Shown: piece after piece, positions 24,261-58,976 of the stretch
How the letters are laid out: the number at the start of each line of letters is the position of its first letter
How positions within the stretch are numbered: position 1 is the stretch's first letter
NCBI RefSeq assembly: GCF_024868665.1
Contig: NC_079910.1
Span: 14,694,902 to 14,758,901 of the forward strand
Origin: Triplophysa rosa
Lineage: Eukaryota; Chordata; Actinopteri; Cypriniformes; Nemacheilidae
Length of the DNA: 64,000 bases
Direction: 5' to 3'
The notes under the pieces: generated by a model
Database searches by the model: none
What the model was told of the DNA's origin: nothing
The model's input: only the letters and a program-made list of their open reading frames with translations
Made by a program: the position numbers and the translations under genes

Positions 24261-25441
24261 ATGTGGGAGTTTCGCTCTATGATGTTCTGGCGGGCGGTGT
24301 TCGCCGAGTTTTTCGGCACCATGTTTTTCGTCTTCTTCGGGATGGGCGCAGCGCTCCGCTGGACCTCCGGGCCGATCCACGTCTTCCACACCGCCCTCTG
24401 CTTTGGTTTCGCTGCCGCTACATTGATCCAATCCATTGGTCACATCAGCGGAGGACACATCAATCCGGCCGTCACCTTCGCCTACTTAGTCGGCTCCCAG
24501 ATGTCCCTGATCCGTGCCGTCTCTTACATTTGCTCTCAGTGTCTGGGGGCCATGGCAGGGGCCGCGGCCTTGTATGGAGTTACACCTAACAACATGAGAG
24601 GCACATTGGCTCTTAATACTGTAAGTGAGAGTTTCCCAAAGATAAGTCAAAAAGAGTTTCCTATTCAAATTATTTATTTAAATGTTTTTTTCAAGTTAAA
24701 GTCTACTGAATAAAAGTTTACAAGAACAAGGAGTCTACGTGAACAATTATTGAAAAGTGAATACGTTTTAAGCATCGACATGTTCACGGTTATGATTGAG
24801 TCTAATTCTTCATGTTTTATTCTCAACAGCTGCAACCGGGCATGAGTCTGGGCATGGCGACCACAGTGGAGGTGTTCCTCACCGTGCAGTTGGTTATTTG
24901 CGTCTTTGCCGTCACAGATGAGAGAAGAAATGGACGTCTGGGTTCTGCTGCTTTGTCCATTGGCTTTTCTATCACCATGGGCCACCTGATGGGGGTGAGA
25001 GATTCTAAAAACATTTGAGCATTTCTTTCTACGAGTATTTTTTAAACAAGCACATCAAAAGTTATGTTGCTCGTCTTTATGCCAGATGTACTACACCGGA
25101 GCCGGCATGAACCCAGCCAGGTCTTTTGCTCCTGCTGTTATCATGAGGAATTTCATTAACCATTGGGTAAGCAACGCATATCAGGACGCACGCATCTCAC
25201 GATTAAAAAAAATGCACAGACTCGGGTCACGAGAATATGTCTCTTTTCATAACAGGTGTATTGGGTGGGACCCATGATTGGCGGCGCTATGGGTGCCATC
25301 TTATATGATTTCATTCTGTTCCCTCGTATGAGGGGTCTCTCTGAGCGGCTAGCCACACTCAAGGGCAGTCGACCCCCGGAGGCGGAAAACCAACAGGAGA
25401 CCCGCGGGGAGCCCATCGAGCTGAAGACTCAAACCCTATAA
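24261..25441 (+). CDS. mip: Major intrinsic protein of lens fibre (aquaporin-0)
   Basis: Water channel and thin-junction protein of eye lens fibre cells. Exons: 24261-24620, 24830-24994, 25086-25166, 25256-25441 (stop TAA), i.e. 360/165/81/186 bp and 263 aa; the length and the 360/165/81 pattern are those of vertebrate MIP. N-terminus [20 protein letters not shown] is typical. NPA boxes at Asn68 (GGHINPAVT) and Asn184 (GAGMNPARS); selectivity filter Phe48, His172, Ala181, Arg187 as in AQP0. The C-tail ([16 protein letters not shown] ... [10 protein letters not shown]) is the calmodulin-binding and phosphorylation region. Teleosts have two copies (mipa, mipb). Residues such as [13 protein letters not shown] suggest mipb, but I cannot settle it. 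It follows the other aquaporin in the same orientation. Confidence 0.96.
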
Positions 25442-26159
25442 TGTGTTATAAACCTGTGAACCGAAATCTGGCTCTACCTCACTGGACCTTCTCCTATATG
25501 CTAATGTCCTGTTGGTGCCGAGGGCGGCGGCCCAGGTGGCAGAACCAACTGGATTAGGGTGGAGTTTAGGTTATGGGAGGGGCTAGAAGTTTCTTTAGGC
25601 ATGCTTTCATTTTTCATCTGATTACGATTTTCAATTTTAAGTTATTTTGTTTTCTACAACAAGATGTGGATGTATGAAGGTGCAATTTAGCCAGTGCTTC
25701 ACACTTTTTGCCAAGTTTTTATTTTTTTTGTGTGTGAATGTGTGTGAGAGTTCATGTGGGTGGGTCTTTTTGACTTTGTGAGGGTGGTCAGGACAATGTG
25801 CCCAGGTATGTATGTGCGTGATAATTGTATGTGTGAAATGTTTGTAAGCATTTATTTTAGGATTTTATCAATTACAGCTCATCCGTGTGAGTACAATGCT
25901 TATGTTTTTTCTTTTACAGAAATCTAAGACACCCCAAACTGTAGTGTTTGCAATGATATTCCACTTTGACTTTCATACAAACTGTATTAAACACAGCCCA
26001 TCTTTGCAAAAACTTCTCAAGCTTAGTGTCCGTGTTGCCTTTCATTAAATGTTGTTTGAGGACAATATTCATGACTGGGCAAATGCAATATGCAATCATG
26101 TAGAAATGCCAATAAATACACAAAAAAGAAAGTGTTTTGGATATATCATGTGCAGACGC

Positions 26160-26515
26160 AATGATCACTGCATTATAAACTGTCAACAAGAAATGTATAA
26201 TTGTACATTACAAAATCATAGATTATAATGTAGATATTATAATGTATATATGAAGAGTTTATTTCCAAAAGAGATAATGTCCATTTTTCAAAAATCATGT
26301 TTTTTATTATGTTATCGTGTTTTTATTGTGTTTTATTGTGTTAGTTATCAGTATTTTTTGAGTTATTATGGCTTAAATCAAAACAAACCAACTGCAGTTT
26401 CATTGATATTCATATATACAGTACATTTTAATATCTACATTATAATCTATGATTTTGTAATATACGATTATACATTAGCATTTCTTGTTGACAGTTTATA
26501 ATGCAGTGATCAATA
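26160..26515. repeat. Large inverted repeat with about 85-bp arms
   Basis: The left arm (about 26161-26247: ATGATCACTGCATTATAAAC, TGTCAACAAGAAATG, ACAAAATCATAGATTATAAT, GTAGATATTA) reappears inverted at about 26428-26513, nearly perfectly apart from a short insertion. The spacer is about 180 bp. ATGAAGAGTTTATT also occurs beside both arms. It could fold into a long hairpin if transcribed with the mip 3' region. No protein frame; could be a MITE, but no target duplication is evident. Confidence 0.8.
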
Positions 26516-26682
26516 AACTCTTCATATTTATATATAATGTAGACTGCACATTTCGTCTCCCTTATTTGACACATCTGATTTAAATTTTCTATTTATTACC
26601 AGAAAGATCCAAGAACTTCATTGAGTGTCCTTGACTGTAAAGCACACAGTAGTCAACTTTTAATTGTATTAAAGGTTCTGTG

Positions 26683-27072
26683 TGTAGATTTTAGCGGCAT
26701 CTAGTGCTGAGGTTGCGAAATGCAACCAACAGCTCACTCCACCATTCCCCCCTACCTTTCGAAGCACTACGGTGGCTGACACAGGACAAACATGTCGTTT
26801 TCGCTGCTTTGCCGAAGGAGATTACATATTTACGAAACGCACTCTGTAGAGCAGTTTGTCCATTGTACAAAATGTAGAAACAACATGGTGAATTCCATGC
26901 AAGGAAACCCGCTGTGTATGTAAATAGAAATAGCTCATTCTAAGGTCATTAAAACATAACGCTTCATTATGTAAGGTCTTTATACACCTCTGAACACATA
27001 GTTATGTACATTATAGGCCCATTGCAATTCTGTCAAATAAGATACTCCTTAATCTTACACCGTGCACCTTTA
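26683..27072 (+). repeat. Dispersed repeat (GCGGCATCTAGTG family), full-looking copy
   Basis: Runs from AAGGTTCTGTGTGTAGATTT through GCGGCATCTAGTGCTGAGG, GGTGAATTCCATGCAAGG and ATAACGCTTCATTATGTAAG to ACACCGTGCACCTTTAA. An inverted partial copy lies at 47143-47410. Confidence 0.65.
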
Positions 27073-29644
27073 ACTGTGTAAATTTGAAAGACACTGTAAT
27101 GTGTTTGAAGATAAATACTGAGCCAAACCAGGCTTTTTGTGTGCCTGTCCTCTATATGTTGATTAATAAAAAAATAAAAAGGCAGAACTGGTTGAAAAAT
27201 CTATAACAGTCTATAGCCTATCTAAGTGGGGCCACTGCTGGTACTATCATCCCCAATGTTCAAGTTAAAAGTGCAATATTTCTGAATCATAATTTGTAAT
27301 TAATTAATTATGTTGAATTATTTGTTGTCCTTTGATATGCCGTTGATTGCTTTTATGTTGACACAATGCCCGTCTTTTGCAAAGTATTGCTTCATTACGG
27401 TGCAATTACAGTATTTACCAGCAGAGGGCGACCACAAACCATTTTTTATTAGCTAATCATGATGGCTTTTCCCTTATTACAGTAAATGTGCATCAGCATT
27501 GGCTGATATTGTGTTTTCCAGTTTGATGTGCAGGTAGGAACATCTCACAATAGAGCAGCACATAGAAAGCTTTATCTGCTTGCTTGGTTAGATGAATGAT
27601 GATTGTGCTCACAGGTGCTCATTTGGATCGAGGTCTGGGGCCTTGTGGATTAAATTCACCATACTTTGCCTGCTCACAAAAAATCGAATAAGCCCTGTGT
27701 GCTTTGCAAAACTCACCATTGCTTTAATTTGCATAGGTTTGTATGGATGTCCATGAACTGTTGGAATCGGTTCAACTTTTCCATTGAAGCAAACATGCAG
27801 GGTTGTTAAACTGACTTTGATTTTAAGTGCATTTAAGGGTATGTTGGGGGGTTGATTTTTATTCAACTTAATAAACTTTCTTTTTGATTTGACAATGTAG
27901 TTTTGCTATTTGTTATACAACAGATTATTTATAATTTACATACAAAGAGAAACAACATTTGAAAATCAAATAATTCTGCAGCAGTCTTTGTTTTTTATAT
28001 TATGGTGCATTTGATTATCATGTACCGACACCTGGAAACCAGTACATAAACCTACACAATCACAATAACCACATCAATGAAGCGCAAGTCTTGCAAATTA
28101 ATTTATTACTTGTTTTGCATGTTCTGGTCTTATGGCTTTCACTGGAAGATATTTTCATATTTCAAGCTATTGAAATTGTCTCAGGGCAGATTAATGACAA
28201 CACTGTTCTTGTAAAAACAAACAGATTGTCCAGGCAAAATGTCCACTTGCGTGCTGTCCAAACGTCTGTTCAATCATGTCTTCTCCCTCTCTTTTATGTT
28301 CCGCCTTATATGTTCCTGCTGGCATTTTGATCTGTAGTGTCATTTATGGAACGATACCAATAACAACCAGCTACAGAGGCTTCACTGACATTTATGTGCC
28401 ATTGAAACAGCACAATACTTTTTTGTCCTTTAAAAAGATGTAGATATTAGCCCAAACCTGATCTAGAAAGCATCACAGACAAAGACTGAATTAGAAAATG
28501 ATTAATACTCAATGTTTCCATGTACATATACTCATATTTATAATTACAGTGCCTATCAAATCCATGTTACTGAAGCTTGGATTAACATCATTACGGTCTA
28601 TATGGAGCTACTCAAGAATCTTAATGGAACAGTTCGCCCAGAAATGTTAATATTGACTCATGTGTGTCGTTTTTTTCGTGAAACACAAAAAAAGATTCTT
28701 CAAACATCCCTCCTTTTGTGTTTCATGGAAAAAAATAGCAACATATGGGTTTGAACCGGCATGAAGGTAAATGACAGAGGAACTACAGAAACACATGGAG
28801 TGACATGGACTGAAGCAGACCACAGAGATAAGCAGAATTACAAACCTTTTGCAATGCTACAATTCTAAAATGTGATCTATTCATGGAAAAAGTCGGGTTA
28901 AAAAAGTCACATCATTTTGGTCACCTCAAAGGAAACACGGTTGTATAGAAACAGCTCTATAAAGGAAGGTAACGGTGAAATCTCTAAGGCTTTGTGCTTT
29001 ACACATATTCCTGCAGACGTTTATGCTTCGTGAATTTGCAGTGTTTGTGATCTCTTCATTCAGATATGAAAAAAACCTGTTCAAAAACTTGTCATTCGTG
29101 TATACAATGGTCCCAAATTTGGACGCTTAAAACTTGAAAATGTATGAAATAACAAATATCTATATAAACAGCTCCAAACAAATGTGTTTTTGTAAAATGT
29201 TTTGCTTGAAAAATCTCCTTCTGCTGTCTTTGTTTAAAACAATGATATTTGGTTGGATATTTTGTTACCTAATGCAATGATATTCAAACATTTTAAAGTT
29301 CCCAAGTAACTTTTGGATTCATCGTATAAATCACGTCACCTATGATCTATTGTTTCTTGTCTTTCACTTGATGCATCGGTCATACGATTTCGCCATTTAA
29401 TCATCTAACATTATTCAACAATCTTCTACCTATAATGCCGATAATGAAATTAATAATCACAACAGTAACCAGTCAGAGAAAATGTCTTTCAATTGAGGGA
29501 AAAACTCGAAGCCCTTTAGTATGACACCTCAGTATTTTGTCTTTAGCCCATCGGTCACAGGCTGATGATGTCACAATTCCCTGACCCACAATGATGATGT
29601 TCTAGTGCAATTTCAGCAGACTCAGTCGTCCTCAGCTGTCAGGT

Positions 29645-40576
<10,932 letters not shown>

Positions 40577-41111
40577 CGGGCGCGAATTGTAGCTACGAAA
40601 CGCGCGAGTTATAAATAAATATAAATAACAACGATAAATAACGACGTATCCCGCTTCTCGGGATACTCTAAAACTGTTTGCGAAGGCGGTGAGGTAGATA
40701 TTCCTTTGGCTCGGAGAAATAACTGTGGCTCCTTTTCCACTTCGTCATGTGCCAGATTACTCCGCCAACTCCATGTGCGGGGAAACACAATGACGGCAGG
40801 TGACTGACGAGCCCTCAACTACAGCGACACTTGTACACGGGCTTCCTGACTGAAGCGTCTTCTGTTGAACTACACCCCTCCTATTCTGAAGAACTGACGT
40901 TCATCGACCCTTCCCTTGTCTCGATCTTTGGGGTTTCATTAATGCACCTGCGATTTGACTACAATAAATAGAGGAAAATGCAACTAACCTCGCTCAGCGT
41001 GTACTTGGAAGTCTGCTATCATAGATATTTCTGTAGAAGAGTTTGCTGAATCTTAATACATGTAGCTATACTGGTCACTGTCACTTTCTCAAATAGTAGT
41101 TTTGGTAGATT

Positions 41112-41345
41112 TTAAAGGGACACTTTAAATGAAAATTCTGTCATCATTTACTCACATTCGAGTTGTTCCAAATCTGTATATAAATGTCTTTGTTCTGATG
41201 AACACAGAGAAAGATATTTGGAAGAATGCTTATAACCAAACAGATCTTGCCCCCCATTGACTGCTATAGTAGGAAAAATTACTTTATCTTTTTTTTTGTT
41301 CTGTTGAACACAAAATAAGACATTTTGAAGAATGTAGGACAGCAA
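41112..41345 (+). mobile_element. Palindromic MITE, diverged copy
   Basis: TTTAAAGGGACACTTTAAAT, TCTGTCATCATTTACTCACA, AACACAGAGAAAGATATTTG, then GAACACAAAATAAGACATTT in the second arm; the right terminus is lost. Confidence 0.65.
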
Positions 41346-41439
41346 ATAGTTCTGGGCACTTTTGACTACCATTGTATTTTTTCCATACTGTATACAATGT
41401 TTTCCATACATGGTTTTAATACCATACTGATAGGTCAGA

Positions 41440-41960
41440 CGTTGGATATTTGGTGGTTTAAATACCCACGTGAAGTCTCTCTTTTAAAGGTTTTTTTTGT
41501 TCGTGTTTTTAAAGTATAGTTTTCCATAGTCAGGTAAGTGAATTGTCACATCCATAACAAGCTGTCACATCCATAACAGTCCATATTCCTCATAAATGGG
41601 CACATAAAAAATTTAAATGTAACTATTGTATGTTCTATAAGAGTCATCGCTTCTCCGATTGTTAGGTATTAATGCTTCTGGTGCGTGCATTTGAATTCAC
41701 AGAAATCCTACAAAGCATGTTGTCTCTCAAAAACATCCATGCATCACATCCATAACGCATTCATTTTTCCCTTTTTTCCCTCCTTTAAAATATAAACAGA
41801 TATTTTTCTGATGTCTGGACTCTATCAACAGAGGTTTTGTAAAATATAAACAGGTGGTGCAATATGTCGGTAATAAACACATTCTCTGAGAATATATATT
41901 TCAAGTTTTGTCTGAAAATGTCACATCCATAACACATGTCACACATAACATGTCACAGAC
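41440..41960 (+). repeat. Dispersed repeat, copy B, with TGTCACATCCATAAC iterations
   Basis: Collinear with 22280-22830 but carries five or so extra copies of the word TCACATCCATAAC scattered through it (near 41547, 41566, 41746, 41920). No coding frame. Confidence 0.6.
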
Positions 41961-42701
41961 AGACTTTTAGATTTAGATATTCTGCAGCTGGTCACAGGAG
42001 GTAATTTGTCAATGGCCACACATGATTTGTCAGTGCCAGCAGGTGACCATCCATCCACAAATGGTTGCAGGAAGTGACCTGCTACTGGCCTTGGTGCTGT
42101 GTCCTCAGCTGACCTGTCAATAACCGTAGGTGACCCGCAAGTAACAAGTGGAAAACTGTCACTGGCAATGCCGACACATATATTTTGACATTACAACAGT
42201 GTACAGCATTCTATTTTTACCATTATTATGAGGAAGTGAAATGGTTTGTTTGTGATGTACTGTAAAATGTAGCTCTTTGGCCTCAGGGACCAGCACATTG
42301 TTCCTTATTCCACAAGGTGGCATGTAATACCCGATCAAGAGCTTAGCATCAAAGAATTCAACACCAGCCTGTCAGTGGCTCACATACTGTCATTCAAATT
42401 TACAGTGCAGCCTAATGTGAGAACGTTAACACCCTTAACACTCGAGTCACAGGAGCCACAGGAACTAGGAGCCATTTCTCACGGCTACAGCAAGTCTAGA
42501 GAGAAAGTTACAATGATGAAAGGCAAAAAAAAGGTTTGAAGAAAGTTGCAGAGAGATCAGATAAATACACAATTTCTTTCACATCTGCAAGCATGCTGGT
42601 GGGTCCCACAATCGAACAGAAGGAAAAAACATTTCTTAACGCAAAAATATATATATTTATGCATAACCACAAACCTGACTCTTAGTGGAAGCTGGATAAA
42701 T

Positions 42702-43037
42702 GAAAGGGATAGTTCACCCAAAAATGTAAATTCTGTCATCATTTACTCACCCTCTTGTCATTTCAAATCTGTATGACTTTCTTTCTTCTGCAGAACACAA
42801 AAGAAGATATTTTGAAGAACGTTGATAACCGAACAGCGGTGGCAGCCATTGACTTCTAACGTATGGACACAAAACCATTGCAAGTGAATGGCTGCCATCG
42901 CTGTTCGGTCAACAACATTTTTCAAAATATCTTATTGTGTTCTGTGGAAGAAAGAAACACATACAGGTTTGACATGACAAGAGGTTGAGTAGTAAATGAT
43001 GACAGAATTTTCATTTTGGGGTGAAATATCACTTTAA
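42702..43037. mobile_element. Palindromic MITE, best-preserved copy
   Basis: GAAAGGGATAGTTCACCCAA to GGGGTGAAATATCACTTTAA. The arms pair over well over 100 bp each (TCATCATTTACTCACCCTCT / AGTAGTAAATGATGACAGAA; CCGAACAGCGGTGGCAGCCA / TGGCTGCCATCGCTGTTCGG). No coding capacity. Confidence 0.9.
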
Positions 43038-44539
43038 GCTGACACCAATACGCACTACATCAAATAAAGGTCAAACATTGACCACACTGTGTTGCGTCAC
43101 TTTTGAGTATATTAAACCCTTGAAATGGAAATGCTCTCCGATATTTTTCAAAATATAGTTTATGCACGATGCCAAGTGTCCCAATGTGCGACACATCTAT
43201 CAGTTCTACATGCCAGACCAACAATGGTGCAAGTCAGAGAGAGGCGCAGACAGGCAGCATTGTCTTGCTTGAGCAATTGTGTCTCACATCTAGTTTGTTT
43301 GACTGTGTATTTGAAGAAAGAATAAGTAAATATTTTGAGAGATTACATTCTGTGCAGTATACAGGAAGGTCAACCCTTCATTTTATTGTACTGTAGGCTA
43401 TTGCAAGACCATGGTACTTTGATATACCATATAGTGAAATTCAAATTGTTATCCAAAAACATGGTTAAATGATACTTGTTTTATAGTTGAACACACAGCT
43501 AATTGACAACGAGAAGAATGATCAAATGATCGACACTGTCTCTCATGGGAGAGACTTTATTGGCAGTTCATTGCTAAGCATTTAAGTGTTGGTGTTATAC
43601 CGATTGTGACCTCACACCTATTCTAGCCTCAAAGACTGTAACGTGCAGTTGCTCACACCTCCGAGAACCAGAAAGACCCTTTGTCTTCCAGGCTTTACTT
43701 ATTCTTTGCAGACAAATGTCTCTGTCCATTGACTTGGACCCACCTCAACTACAGACATCTTCATAATTACAAGGGTTTAAACTTGAATGAAGTATGTTTT
43801 CTGTATGGATCTGTAAAAAATGCATACATCTCTGCCATGATGAACATGTTCCTCAATTTAAATTTATTTGTATATTTCTTGAATACGTAATTGTCCTGTC
43901 ATCATTTACTCATCCTTACATTGTTCCAAACCTGTTCTTTCGTGGGAAAAATAATGCAAAGCATGTGTAGACTGACATCCCCCAAAGCTTTTTTTAAAAT
44001 AAATTTAAATGTGGCCTTTTGTACAATTGCAGAAAGACATGCTGGCTTGAGACAAGCACCAGACAACAGGAAATGAGAGAAACTTTGTAGATCCTTATGA
44101 CTGTGTCAGTGTCAATACGGATATAAAAATATCAGCTCATTTGATCAGCTTTAGATTAGACATGCATGCTTAGTTCAGGTTCTCAAACTAAAAAAGCACT
44201 TTTTATCTACAGCACTTTTGTATCTAGTTTTAAGTTTTTTTTTTAATGTTTTAGATATATTCAAGATATTGGGATTGTACTTAAAATTGTAATTAAGTAA
44301 TAGAGTCAAATCCAAGTCGTATTGAATAAAAATACATTTTAAATGTGAACTTAGCTTTTTTTATTCGTTTCTTCAAGCGACAATTCGATTGTTCAAGTCT
44401 CAGTTATTTCTCATTTATACTCCATGATGGTGAGACCAGACCATTGTGTGCCGCACAATCTCATTGGATTATTACAACATGTTTTTCTCAATATGATTTC
44501 CTTTTTGCTGCTGTGTGTTTACACCATAGGTAACACCAG

Positions 44540-45947
44540 GGGCAATTCTAGGCTTTCAATATTAGGGGGGCTCAGCCTCCAATGAGGATATATATATAAA
44601 TAACCACTCTCTAAGCACTACATACTGTATACATTACTAAAATAAATAATTAAGAAAGAATATGCAGAAAAGCATACAAGATATTATATATCACATTAAT
44701 CGATCAATCTGCAACATTTATCATTCAAAGTGACAACAACAGCCACAAATCAATATAATAAATGTTACAATCAACTGCTGAGTCATTATTTACTAGTAGG
44801 AATTAGGGTTGTCACGGTACCATAAACATGTTTTACGATACTATACCAGCTGAAGTATCTCGATACCAAGTAGTATCACGATGCTGTGCCATATAATTCA
44901 AATTTATACAAAAAACACAGATTTAGATTTAACATTTTGTATTTACTATAGTAAACTGTATTATACTTTGCACTAGAATATGTTGTTTTATTAACTGTAG
45001 TAATTGTATAAATTGTAGCAAATACATTTACATTTAGTCGTAAATACTATAAATACTGTAGTATACTTAATTATTTACTATGATAAGACTCAAAAACACT
45101 AGTATCTATGAGTTTTAGTAGTTTACTGTAGTAAATACTAAAGTACACTAGATCATTTTTCACGTAGGAACTAATTCAAATGTTGGACAAATTTAATTGA
45201 CACAGCAGTCTTTATAAAGGGAAATATTAGGCTTACTTTAAATGCAGAACTAAAACGGCCAGTAGGTGGCGTCAATTTTCCACTGAGTTAGTGAATCATT
45301 TAACCAACTCGTTCAAATCGCCAATTTGAATCATTAACTCGTCCGAGACATTCAAAACACACATTCATTTTGGAGATAAACACCGCAAAAAGGCAGATGT
45401 AAGTGTTCAAATAAATATTAATGCGCATATGCAACATTACCTACGGTACTACCGTTTCAAAAATACAGTGGCATCGCGGGTATTTTTAAGCTTTAGCATC
45501 GCGATGCTACCGTAGCACCGGTACACCGTGCAACCCTAGTAGGAATAACTTGATATGTTGTTTCCCAGCCATTCATTCTGATTAGCACGAGCGCTGTCAC
45601 TCCTGTGCATGACTGCGTGTTCATCTATCACATCCACAATATGTTTTAAATTAATAAAACCCGCATCATACTAAGCTGCATTTATAACAAAGAATGGCAA
45701 ATATGCAGATGTCATGTTAATGCACACACCTTGTAACGTTACTCTGCTTATGACGTCCACTCCACTCTGTGCTGTTGTGAACTGAAGAATGCGCTCGCAG
45801 CCTGTCGCCGTTTTCATAATAAGAGTTTTAAAGGGGCCTAAAAGCGATCTCGAATTCTTGTACAGATTACATAATTACTCACAATATTTTAGGGGGCTAG
45901 GCTAGAACTTTAGGGGGGATTTAGCTCAAAAAGGGCCTAGGAACGCC
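44540..45947. mobile_element. Older transposon-like repeat split by a hAT insertion
   Basis: The left end AGGGGCAATTCTAGGCTTTC and the right end AAGGGCCTAGGAACGCCACT are roughly inverse, with TTAGGGGGGCTCAGCC and TTAGGGGGCTAGGCTAGAAC just inside. The element at 44804-45538 sits inside it. Borders approximate. Confidence 0.5.
44804..45538. mobile_element. hAT-type non-autonomous element with perfect 8-bp target duplication
   Basis: Starts TAGGGTTGTCACGGTACC and ends GGTACACCGTGCAACCCTA; GTAGGAAT flanks it exactly on both sides (44796-44803, 45539-45546). 735 bp; the interior is AT-rich without transposase. Confidence 0.88.
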
Positions 45948-45951
45948 ACTT

Positions 45952-46095
45952 TGTAACACTTTACAATATGGTTGTATTTGTAGAAATTACTTAATGCATT
46001 AGCATACATTAACTAACAATACTACTGCTGCATTTATTCATCTTAGTTCATGTTAGGTAATGCATTTTCTAAAACCTTATTGTAAAGTTTTTTTA
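45952..46095. repeat. Dispersed repeat (AACACTTTACAATA family), short copy
   Basis: TGTAACACTTTACAATATGG, AATGCATTAGCATACATTAA, TTAGTTCATGTTAGGTAATG, ending ACCTTATTGTAAAGTTT, inverse to its start. A related stretch is at 49845-50150. Confidence 0.55.
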
Positions 46096-46654
46096 ATGAA
46101 AACTTGCCAGATGCGTCAGTTTTATATAAACAGCACCCCCTAGTGCTAAAATGGTGTAACTGTAAAGAAACTATCCAAGTTTCACCTGAAAGCATATTAA
46201 AAAATGAATCTGTGAACAAAGCAACCCAATGGGTTTAAGAGAATCACAAAAAACTAAATCACTGTCTGGGAAAGTGAACATTTTAATGAAAATGTCATAC
46301 ATTGCTTCCCCGAACATCTGGGATATTATCGTAAGCAATCATTTTCATGACGGCATTTTAGAATAGTTTGTTGTTGATTTATACTACTAATAAATAAGTT
46401 ATCACAAAGTTAGAAACAAATTAACAAGAAACTGCAGTTTATTTAAGCCTATTTGTAAAGAATTTGTGAACATGACATTTCGAACCAGCTATCAGAAGCT
46501 CTTAGCCAGTACATCCAGCGACACTCATACAGAACAGCTAAAGTAAGTAAGCTAGTTTAAAATAAAAACGCTGTAACACTAAATATATCTTCTGCTGAAT
46601 TCAATAATTGATTGCTGTAGTAGAGATGTTATTCCAGTAGATGGCAGTATAAGC

Positions 46655-58108
<11,454 letters not shown>

Positions 58109-58301
58109 TTAAGTCGAATATCCCAACCTACGAATGTTTCTACTTGATGTAGTTGTAGTACCAATGTAGAATATAGAAACAAACAAATAAATAATCGAAT
58201 GTGAAACTGGTGAATATGTTTTTCAACGACAGATAACCACCGCGAGAGCGTCAGTAGATGTGTTTGACTACGTGCGGTGTTGCGGAGAACGCTCGGCGTA
58301 T

Positions 58302-58363
58302 GACATCAAAGTACCGCGAGAACGATAGCACATTAAGCACAACTCTCGCGGTACTGTGATGTC
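58302..58363. promoter_or_regulatory. spo11: Palindrome with CGCG half-sites in the spo11 promoter
   Basis: GACATCAAAGTACCGCGAGA and CTCGCGGTACTGTGATGTC pair at about 19 of 21 positions around a 20-bp spacer. Each arm holds half of the TCTCGCGAGA motif known from vertebrate TATA-less promoters. It lies about 190-255 bp upstream of the spo11 ATG (minus strand). A regulatory role is inference. Confidence 0.55.
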
Positions 58364-58647
58364 GGTCTGCGCTGCATGAAGATAAACGAGTCTTCATATT
58401 AACAGATTGAAGAGAATCCAAATATGAGTGTAAATCTGTTATAACTAGTTTTCTCTTGGATGTTCAAAGATAAATCACACCCAAAAATCTTTGAATGGTA
58501 AACATTCATAAAAAAATAAAATAAACCTTAATAAATCTTCAGTAGTAGGCTACTTATGTTTTTTAAGAAGTATTATTATATTAAGTAAATTTGACAGCGA
58601 TGGAGCATCATTGCCTGACCATTATTTACCAGCTAATGCGTCCCAGG

Positions 58648-58976
58648 CTACTTGTTTATTTTAAATATATATATTTTAAGACTAATTGATACTTAATGCT
58701 TCCACATTTAAAAAATCTTAAATATTATAATCATTGAATATGAATCACTTGCAAGTACTTAATAGGTAACAAAAATGCATTATATGTGTAATTATATATT
58801 TTTATTATGTATTTTTTCTTGTTTCTGTAGCTCATTGTGGGTTTGATCTCCAGGGAACACACATACTAATAAAATGTACCTTGGCTTGAATGCACATTTC
58901 AGCTACAGCAGTAATACATCCTTTCCTCCTTCCCTCAGTTGCTTTAGATAAAAGTAAAGCATAATTAAATGTAATT
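58648..58976 (+). repeat. Direct duplication copy 2, containing a collapsed SINE
   Basis: Second copy of 56052-56405 in the same orientation, 2.6 kb away, on the other side of spo11 exons 1-2 and promoter. It lacks about 15 bp near its left end and has a 10-bp deletion in the SINE tail. Confidence 0.88.

Larger units (their letters stand above)
25442..29644. other. Convergent intergenic region, mip to rbm38 3' ends
   Basis: Holds the two 3' UTRs (mip from the left, with an AATAAA at 26111; rbm38 from the right on the minus strand). Also the inverted repeat at 26160-26515, a dispersed repeat at 26683-27072 and a diverged MITE relic at about 28620-28790 (GAACAGTTCGCCCAGAAATG, ATATGGGTTTGAACC). 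No other gene seen. Confidence 0.5.
40577..46654. other. rbm38 promoter side and spo11 3' flank
   Basis: The rbm38 promoter (minus strand) should lie in 40577-40900, which is CpG-richer than its surroundings. The rest is repeat-dense: MITE copies at 41112 and 42702, repeat copy B at 41440-41960, and a nested transposon at 44540-45947. A minus-strand poly(A) signal (TTTATT on the plus strand, about 46438) could end spo11. In human, RAE1 lies between SPO11 and RBM38; I find none of its exons here. Confidence 0.5.
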
